Of a stretch of 11,609 bases of DNA, positions 7,331 through 11,609 are shown piece after piece (positions within the stretch are counted from its first letter, which is position 1; the number at the start of each line of letters is the position of its first letter). The position numbers were made by a program, and so were the translations under genes. The DNA is from Syntrophomonadaceae bacterium (GTDB lineage Bacteria > Bacillota > Dethiobacteria > DTU022), in the NCBI GenBank assembly GCA_003553895.1, contig PWFM01000040.1, forward strand, positions 1 to 11,609. Direction: 5' to 3'. The notes under the pieces are model-generated. The model searched no databases and was not told the origin of the DNA. It saw nothing but the letters and a program-made list of their open reading frames with translations.

Positions 7331-7633
7331 CGTGAGACACCTCCATATTATTTTGCACCGCATGAACCTTGAACCCAACCTGCTCTGTCCGGCCCGGCAA
7401 ATGGAAAATCTGCCGTCAAGGTGAGCAGGGGCCGTGCTGCCGTTTTGCATGCGTTCAATGACAGGCGAACTCAGAGGTATCCATTCTACCATACTGCCGG
7501 GTATCTTCTAACAAAGCCTGTCTCTACAGCAAGTCAAAGTTCTCAAGTAAACTTTCAGCCCTGAAGTGACACCTCCTCACATATCGTTTCAAAATTCTTG
7601 ATTCAACATTCAAAAAAATTTTCCTTCTTTTCG
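7331..7633 (-). promoter_or_regulatory. 303-bp gene-free gap; possible leader or internal promoter
   Basis: No convincing gene lies between the amidohydrolase and the D-2-hydroxyacid dehydrogenase, although all other internal gaps on the right side are under 60 bp. The stretch holds a perfect 7-bp inverted repeat GACAGGC/GCCTGTC (7460-7466 and 7516-7522), which could close a structured RNA of about 63 nt. It also holds an orphan GAGGAGGT (7578-7571) that no reading frame uses. A TTGACT near 7540-7535 resembles a -35 box, but no good -10 follows at the right distance. No intrinsic terminator was found after the amidohydrolase. This is the likeliest place for a second promoter that divides the cluster into two units. 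Confidence 0.35.
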
Positions 7634-8470
7634 TTATGTTTTTAATTTGAGCAGCTCAACTGCATTGCCACCCAGAATATTTTGGATTGCTTCCTCTTCC
7701 AGGGGCAGATCCCTGATAGCCTTGATATTAGCGCCCGGGTCTGTAATCCCGGGCCAGTCCGTCCCGAATATTACTTTATCGGCAACCCGCTCCAGTTCGG
7801 GGAAATAATCCAGAAGCTTCTGGGGCGGCAGACCGGCTATTTCCATGTAAACTTTTTTATGGAGGCGGGCTAATACAAAAGCCCGGTCATACCAGAAACC
7901 TCTCCCGCTATGGACCAGGAGTATGGACAGGTCGGGGAAATCCACCGCCACTTCATCCAGGAAGAGCGGGTCCCCGTATTTTAGTTTGGCCCCTTTGAAA
8001 ATCGAGGTGCCGGTGTGGACCATTACCGGAACCTGCAGCTCTTCGGCCTTGCTGTAGAGCGGGTAAAGCCTGCGGTTATTGGGGTAGCAGTGTTGATAGG
8101 TGGGATATAGCTTTACTCCCCTAAATCCCTGTTCAACAAGGCGCTGCAATTCCAGGCCGGTATTGACAGTCAAGCTGGGATTGATGCTGGCGAAAGGAAT
8201 CAGCATGTCTCTGTCCCGGCAAAACTGAAGGACATACTCATTACTGCAAACACCGGTGACCATTGGTGATATTTCAGCCATTACTACACCGTAATCAATG
8301 CCGTTTTTCTGCAGGTAGCTGCACAAATAATCCGGATCTGAAAAATTACGGTAAAATTGGTCCCAGTCTTTATCGGCATGCATTTCTTTGATCCAGTCGA
8401 GGGCTGTTTGTACGTAAAACTGGTCGTAAACTATGGGATGAATGTGAAAATCAATCACTGGTGTTTGCAA
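7634..8470 (-). CDS. Amidohydrolase-2 family metal-dependent hydrolase or decarboxylase
   Basis: This 278-residue TIM-barrel protein belongs to the amidohydrolase-related family that includes ACMSD, gamma-resorcylate decarboxylase and related hydrolases. Metal-ligand motifs appear in the expected order: DFHIH (7-11), VMVHTG with His152, LLVHSG with His187, and FGTDWPG with Asp238. No signal peptide or membrane segment is visible, so it should be cytoplasmic. The start is taken as TTG 8470, the first usable codon after AAGGGG about 10 bases upstream; GTG 8458 is an alternative just before the metal motif. It lies 21 bp after the thiolase gene and before a 303-bp gap, so it is probably the last gene of the first transcription block. 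Its reaction could be C-C hydrolysis, lactone opening or non-oxidative decarboxylation. Sequence does not choose among them, and its substrate probably belongs to the same catabolic route. Confidence 0.9.
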   Translation of the reverse strand: MQTPVIDFHIHPIVYDQFYVQTALDWIKEMHADKDWDQFYRNFSDPDYLCSYLQKNGIDYGVVMAEISPMVTGVCSNEYVLQFCRDRDMLIPFASINPSLTVNTGLELQRLVEQGFRGVKLYPTYQHCYPNNRRLYPLYSKAEELQVPVMVHTGTSIFKGAKLKYGDPLFLDEVAVDFPDLSILLVHSGRGFWYDRAFVLARLHKKVYMEIAGLPPQKLLDYFPELERVADKVIFGTDWPGITDPGANIKAIRDLPLEEEAIQNILGGNAVELLKLKT

Positions 8471-8491
8471 GTGGGCCTGTCCCCTTTTTTG

Positions 8492-9646
8492 TTAAGCTCT
8501 CATGATAATAACGTTAGCATAAATACCTACTCCGCCGATGTTGTGAACAAGGCCGGTTTTTGCGCCTGGAACCTGGATCTTACCCGCTTCTCCCCGCAGC
8601 TGTTGGACTATAGTCCTGACCTGGGAACCGCCGGTGGCACCGATCGGGTGGCCCTTGGACAGGAGGCCGCCGTCTACGTTAACAGGTATCCTGCCTTCCT
8701 GGTATGTTTCCCCGTTCCGAATCAGCTCTACACCGCGTCCGGGTTCGGCAAAACCCAGGTTTTCATAGGCCATTAATTCAGCGATGGTAAAGCAGTCATG
8801 AACTTCCGCTACGTCCACATCTGTCGGCTTTATTGAAGCCATCTCATAAGCCTGCCGCGCGGCTTCGCGGGCGCTTTCGAGGCCGCTGTAAGCCTGCCTG
8901 CCTGTCATGCTGTAGGAAGCGGTGGCCGAGCCCAGACCCTGTATCCAGACCGGGGCTTTTGAGGTTTCTTTTGCTTTTTCCGCCGAAGCCACAATGATAC
9001 AGGATGAGCCGTCGGCGTTGGCGCAGCAGTCGAAACGTTTCAGGGGGCTGGAAACATAATCACTTTCCATGATCTTGTCCATGGCCAGGTCTTTCCTGTA
9101 AACAGCTTTTTCATTCAGCTGCCCGTATTTGGCCGCCTTGAGCCTGATTAAAGCCAGGTCTTCTTCGGTGGTGCCGAAAGTATCAAAGTGGGCCCGGGCA
9201 TGCATGGCATAGTAAGCAGGCATGGTGGTGCCGAAGGGTGATTCCCACATAATGTCTGCTCCGCGGCCCATTCGCTCCTGGGAGTCGCCGGATGATATCT
9301 CAGACATCTTCTGAAAGCCCACCACTGCCACTGCCTGGTGCAGCCCACTTTTGATCAGGCTGTAAGCGGTTTTCAGCCCGGTTGTGCTTGATGAACATAC
9401 GCTTTCTACAGCAAAGGTTGGCTGGGGGTTTAAACCCAGGTATTCCGCAATCAGGCCGGATGGGCTTCGCTGTTTATCATATTCCGGGGCGGAGCAAATT
9501 ATTGAGGCATCGAGTTCTGCCGCTTCCAGCCCGGCATCCTGCATTGCTTCCCTGTAGGCTTCAAAGGCAAGCTCCCTGATTGATCCTTCATAGCCCCTGA
9601 CAAAATTGCTTTGCCCTACACCGATAATGGCCACATCATTAGGCAT
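8492..9646 (-). CDS. SCP-x type thiolase (acetyl-CoA acyltransferase-like)
   Basis: This 384-residue enzyme belongs to the thiolase superfamily, non-condensing SCP-x branch, and probably cleaves a beta-oxoacyl-CoA with CoA. The nucleophile is Cys84 in VESVCSSS. VHDCF (282-286) supplies the second cysteine typical of SCP-x thiolases. GGLLSKGHPIGATG (326-339) holds the His333 loop, and HNIGGVG (368-374) replaces the CxG motif of classical thiolases. The start is ATG 9646, with AAGGAGG about 8 bases upstream. Thiolases of this branch are often encoded next to a small DUF35/OB-fold zinc-ribbon protein needed for stability or activity. None is present here, either side being SDR and amidohydrolase. 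The SDR 54 bp upstream would make the beta-oxoacyl-CoA from a beta-hydroxyacyl-CoA. The family call is firm; whether it acts in cleavage or as a lipid-transfer-like enzyme is inferred. Confidence 0.94.
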   Translation of the reverse strand: MPNDVAIIGVGQSNFVRGYEGSIRELAFEAYREAMQDAGLEAAELDASIICSAPEYDKQRSPSGLIAEYLGLNPQPTFAVESVCSSSTTGLKTAYSLIKSGLHQAVAVVGFQKMSEISSGDSQERMGRGADIMWESPFGTTMPAYYAMHARAHFDTFGTTEEDLALIRLKAAKYGQLNEKAVYRKDLAMDKIMESDYVSSPLKRFDCCANADGSSCIIVASAEKAKETSKAPVWIQGLGSATASYSMTGRQAYSGLESAREAARQAYEMASIKPTDVDVAEVHDCFTIAELMAYENLGFAEPGRGVELIRNGETYQEGRIPVNVDGGLLSKGHPIGATGGSQVRTIVQQLRGEAGKIQVPGAKTGLVHNIGGVGIYANVIIMRA

Positions 9647-9700
9647 GTAAAGTCCTCCTTGATATATTGGATCTTTGACAAAACCGCTCCTGGGCCGGTT

Positions 9701-10447
9701 TTAAAGCATGACCATGCCCCCGTCAATGCACAGGGTTTGGCCGGTGATATAACTGGATTCATCTGAAGCCAGAAAAACAACGGCCGGGCCGATTTCTTCT
9801 GGCAAGGCAAAGCGGCCCAGGGGTATTCTTTCCAGGTATTTTTCTTTAAATTTGGGATCGGACGCAATAACCTGGGTCATATCTGTTTCAGCCATGGGGG
9901 CGATAGTGTTAACCCGGATATTGTGGCGGGCCAGTTCCTTGGCCGCTGATTTAGTCATGGCATAAACACCGCCTTTAGCTGCGGTATAATTGACCTGTCC
10001 GATAGTCCCCATCAGGCCGGCCGAGGAGGTGACGTTGATGATCGAGCCGCTTTTCTGTTCGATCATTGGTTTGGCTACAGCCTGGAGGCAGTAAAAAGTG
10101 CCGCTGAGATTGATCCTTAAAACTTCATCCCACTGTTCCATGCTCATTTTCCAGAGCATAGCCGGTTTGTAGATGCCGGCATTGTTGAACAGGGCATCGA
10201 TGCGGCCAAATTCTTGTATCGCGTTTTCGACCATTTCGAAGACCTGCTCGCTGTTGCCCACATCTACCTGTTTGACCAGGGCCCGTCTACCCATTTTTTT
10301 AATCTTTTCGACCACCGGGTCTTCTTCCTTAATGCTGCGGCTGGCCAGGACCAGGTCGGCCCCTTCGCCGGCCAGGGCCAGGGAAACTGCTTCTCCGATG
10401 CCTTTGCTGGCGCCGGTTACTATGGCCACCTTATCTTTTAAACGCAC
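9701..10447 (-). CDS. Short-chain dehydrogenase/reductase, FabG-like
   Basis: This is a classical SDR of 248 residues. The cofactor motif TGASKGIG is at 11-18, NNAG at 88-91, the structural Asn at 113, and the catalytic Ser141, Tyr154 and Lys158 in the YxxxK arrangement (NYTAAKGG). Arg37 just after the second strand (ASRS) suggests NADP(H). The C-terminal ITGQTLCIDGG segment is typical of FabG relatives. It should interconvert a hydroxyl and a carbonyl, most simply beta-hydroxyacyl-CoA and beta-oxoacyl-CoA, which fits the thiolase directly downstream. The start is GTG 10447 with AGGAGG 7 bases upstream. It follows the methyltransferase gene by 26 bp. Fatty-acid synthesis FabG is possible by sequence, but no other fab gene is nearby, so a catabolic role is favoured. 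Confidence 0.94.
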   Translation of the reverse strand: MRLKDKVAIVTGASKGIGEAVSLALAGEGADLVLASRSIKEEDPVVEKIKKMGRRALVKQVDVGNSEQVFEMVENAIQEFGRIDALFNNAGIYKPAMLWKMSMEQWDEVLRINLSGTFYCLQAVAKPMIEQKSGSIINVTSSAGLMGTIGQVNYTAAKGGVYAMTKSAAKELARHNIRVNTIAPMAETDMTQVIASDPKFKEKYLERIPLGRFALPEEIGPAVVFLASDESSYITGQTLCIDGGMVML

Positions 10448-10473
10448 GGAAACACCTCCTGATCAGTCCTGAT

Positions 10474-11286
10474 TTATTTACCGGCGCCTCCCGGACGGAT
10501 GCTTAAAGTCAAATTGTTCCAGGTTTTGCCGGACACTCTTGTTTTTTCTTCCAGGTCATCGGTTTTTTTGAAACCAAGTTCAGCCAACCACAGGTTTAAT
10601 TCTTTTTCAAAAATCGGCCTCACCGGTATTTCATGGTAATCCAGGTTTTTATGCTGCCGGCAATGGCAGTGGCCCTGGGTTTCAATTATGAATCTGGCCC
10701 TTGTATTATCCAAATCGGGGTGAAAAAAGATCTTAGAATCTTGTTCACGCAAATTGGAATTGATCTCTTTGATTACAGCATCAGGCTCGGCGATAGCGCG
10801 ATCATAATTAAAAGTTTGGATAATTATTATCCCCCCGGGTTTTAGGGCCAGGTACATCTGGACCAGGGTTCCCCAGATATCTGTTTCAGATACCAACCTG
10901 GAGAGTGAGTTTCTCAAACATACAATCAGGTCGCATTTATGTTTATAGCTCTTGGACAGGTCCCGCATGTCAGCGCACTTAAAGTCAACCTCAACGCCGG
11001 CAGAAATACTTTTAGAATAGTTATTAGTAATTCGGTCCGGATCCCGGTCCAGGCCGGTTACACTTTTTCCCCAGCCCGCCAGGAGAATAGCGGCAATCCC
11101 GTCGCCGCAGGCAACATCGAGCACCGAATGGATCGGGTAGCGGTCGGCAATGTACTTAAGGGCCTTTATTTCCCGGTCGCCGAGGCCAAATACCAGATTG
11201 TCGATATAAAATTGCCAGTCTAGCGAGCTGTTGTTCATCTCATATCGGGCCTTTGTCGGTTGGTCCGGGCTACTCAAGGTTTGCAC
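10474..11286 (-). CDS. Class I SAM-dependent methyltransferase, substrate unknown
   Basis: This 270-residue protein has a Rossmann-type methyltransferase core: motif I LDVACGDGIAA (56-66), the acidic end of strand two TGLDRDPD (77-84), an ADMRDL segment (105-110) and LKPGGIIII (148-156). A His/Cys-rich stretch GHCHCRQHKNLDYHE (205-219) lies in the C-terminal half, where related enzymes have a beta-sheet insertion; it could be structural or bind a metal. The start is taken as GTG 11286, with AAAGGAC about 13 bases upstream, a loose fit. ATG 11238 (MNNSS) is an alternative that keeps the whole core. It is the first gene of the cluster, 26 bp before the SDR gene, and probably co-transcribed. It may methylate a pathway intermediate or small molecule, or be unrelated to the catabolic genes. 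The family is clear and the role unknown. Confidence 0.85.
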   Translation of the reverse strand: MQTLSSPDQPTKARYEMNNSSLDWQFYIDNLVFGLGDREIKALKYIADRYPIHSVLDVACGDGIAAILLAGWGKSVTGLDRDPDRITNNYSKSISAGVEVDFKCADMRDLSKSYKHKCDLIVCLRNSLSRLVSETDIWGTLVQMYLALKPGGIIIIQTFNYDRAIAEPDAVIKEINSNLREQDSKIFFHPDLDNTRARFIIETQGHCHCRQHKNLDYHEIPVRPIFEKELNLWLAELGFKKTDDLEEKTRVSGKTWNNLTLSIRPGGAGK

Positions 11287-11325
11287 TGTGATGTTAATTG
11301 TCCTTTGTGAAAAGCCCGGCAGCGC

Positions 11326-11348
11326 TCCTGCTTTTACAGCCCGCAGGA
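11326..11348 (-). repeat. Inverted repeat in the leader of the methyltransferase gene
   Basis: TCCTGC (11326-11331) and GCAGGA (11343-11348) form a perfect 6-bp stem with an 11-nt loop, about 40 bases before the methyltransferase start. In the mRNA this could be a short leader hairpin. The run of T needed for a terminator does not follow directly, so its role is uncertain. Confidence 0.3.
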
Positions 11349-11410
11349 ATTTGTTTATATTATTGGCACTTTAATTAAGCTTAAATAAAAACAAACATTG
11401 TGAAAATCCC

Positions 11411-11451
11411 TTAAAAGCATGGAATCAAGGTTAAAAAGTATGAAATCAGGG
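11411..11451. repeat. Tandem imperfect direct repeat, 20-21 bp units
   Basis: Unit one (11411-11430) starts TTAAAAGCATGG and unit two (11431-11451) starts TTAAAAAGTATG. With one single-base gap they agree at 17 of 20 positions and lie head to tail. The unit length equals two helical turns, so a protein could bind both on the same DNA face. A weaker third match, sharing only the TGAAAATC-like core, precedes them at 11391-11410. Position upstream of the first gene suggests an operator. Confidence 0.5.
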
Positions 11452-11472
11452 CTAACTCCTTAGGATGAGCCC
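11449..11472. repeat. Interrupted palindrome, candidate operator
   Basis: GGGCT (11449-11453) pairs with AGCCC (11468-11472), and between them TCCTTAGGA (11457-11465) is itself a palindrome around one central base. The dyad directly abuts the tandem repeats. The tiny inner loop fits a protein-binding DNA site better than an RNA hairpin. Confidence 0.4.
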
Positions 11473-11609
11473 GGCAATCTGGCTTAATTTGACGTTGCCT
11501 AAAGGAAAAGATAAAATTGATCTCGAAATAATAGTTTATCGAACCTTTACAATTTTCTATAACCAGGTCAGGGTAGTTTGGGTACAGTGTTGGTCCATGG
11601 CGCTGTGAA

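Larger units (their letters stand above)
11287..11609 (-). promoter_or_regulatory. AT-rich gene-free region upstream of the cluster; likely promoter region
   Basis: No supported gene is present in these 323 bases. It is much richer in A and T than the genes and lies directly upstream of the first gene, so it is the natural place for the operon promoter. On the minus strand a CAATAATATAAAC stretch (11371-11350 region) could supply a -10 box, but no good TTGACA lies 16-18 bases before it. It contains tandem direct repeats, an interrupted palindrome and a small hairpin, each listed separately. The far right end (about 11480-11609) shows nothing I can name. Confidence 0.4.

Noticed and set aside
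7331..7492. N-terminal extension of the D-2-hydroxyacid dehydrogenase to 7492
   Set aside because: The extra 54 codons do not look like a dehydrogenase N-terminus, while ATG 7330 has a strong GGAGGTG site at the right distance.
8357..11223. Plus-strand open frames at 8357-8776, 10173-10472 and 10939-11223, and minus-strand out-of-frame ones at 9148-9348 and 9616-9867
   Set aside because: All overlap the amidohydrolase, thiolase, SDR or methyltransferase genes, whose motifs fix the true frame.
11364..11380. TGGCAC at 11364 as a sigma-54 promoter on the plus strand
   Set aside because: The GC of the -12 element is two bases too far away and there is no downstream plus-strand gene.
11465..11608. 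47-codon plus-strand frame starting ATGAGCCCG at the right edge
   Set aside because: It lacks a ribosome site, its start lies inside the palindrome, and the translation resembles nothing known to me.
11287..11609. T-box, riboswitch, tRNA or insertion-sequence end in the right-hand gap
   Set aside because: No T-box core, conserved riboswitch motif, cloverleaf or matching terminal inverted repeats could be seen.

Overview
All ten protein genes in this window lie on the minus strand, so transcription runs from right to left. The genes cover about 11.3 kb and are mostly separated by 20 to 55 bp, with one 4-nt overlap, which suggests one long catabolic operon or two adjacent ones. No rRNA, tRNA, CRISPR array, transposase or phage gene was recognised. 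The strict AGGAGG-type ribosome binding sites, the frequent TTG and GTG starts, and the oxygen-sensitive enzymes (an indolepyruvate-type ferredoxin oxidoreductase and a 2-hydroxyacyl-CoA dehydratase-type radical enzyme) suggest an anaerobic low-to-mid-GC Firmicute. A Clostridia/Peptococcaceae-like fermenter, syntroph or sulfate reducer is my best guess; this is inference and not a species call.

In transcription order: 11609-11287 is an AT-rich gene-free stretch with two imperfect 20-21 bp direct repeats and an interrupted palindrome, the best candidate control region. Then come a SAM-dependent methyltransferase (11286-10474), a FabG-like short-chain dehydrogenase (10447-9701), an SCP-x type thiolase (9646-8492) and an amidohydrolase-2 family metal hydrolase or decarboxylase (8470-7634). 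A 303-bp gene-free gap follows. After it come a D-2-hydroxyacid dehydrogenase (7330-6311), two paralogous 2-hydroxyacyl-CoA dehydratase / benzoyl-CoA reductase-type subunits (about 6269-5127 and 5130-3934, translationally coupled), iorA (3907-2159), iorB (2118-1534), a 133-bp gap, and an AMP-forming acyl-CoA ligase (1400 to beyond the left edge, C-terminus missing).

Taken together the genes resemble a 2-oxo acid / 2-hydroxy acid acyl-CoA pathway. A 2-oxo acid could be reduced to a 2-hydroxy acid, activated to its CoA ester by the ligase and dehydrated to an enoyl-CoA. In the oxidative branch, IorAB would decarboxylate the 2-oxo acid to acyl-CoA and give reduced ferredoxin, the electron donor such radical dehydratases need. 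The thiolase and SDR would then act on beta-oxoacyl/beta-hydroxyacyl-CoA intermediates. The ATP-dependent activator that starts these dehydratases, a CoA-transferase, an enoyl-CoA reductase and the small DUF35 partner usual for SCP-x thiolases are all absent from the window. The substrate cannot be read from the sequence.

Points most worth a second look: one dehydratase subunit has no ATG, GTG or TTG start that includes its conserved N-terminus and seems to start at ATT or CTG. The D-2-hydroxyacid dehydrogenase has Lys where the family has its catalytic Glu. Only three of the ten genes start with ATG.
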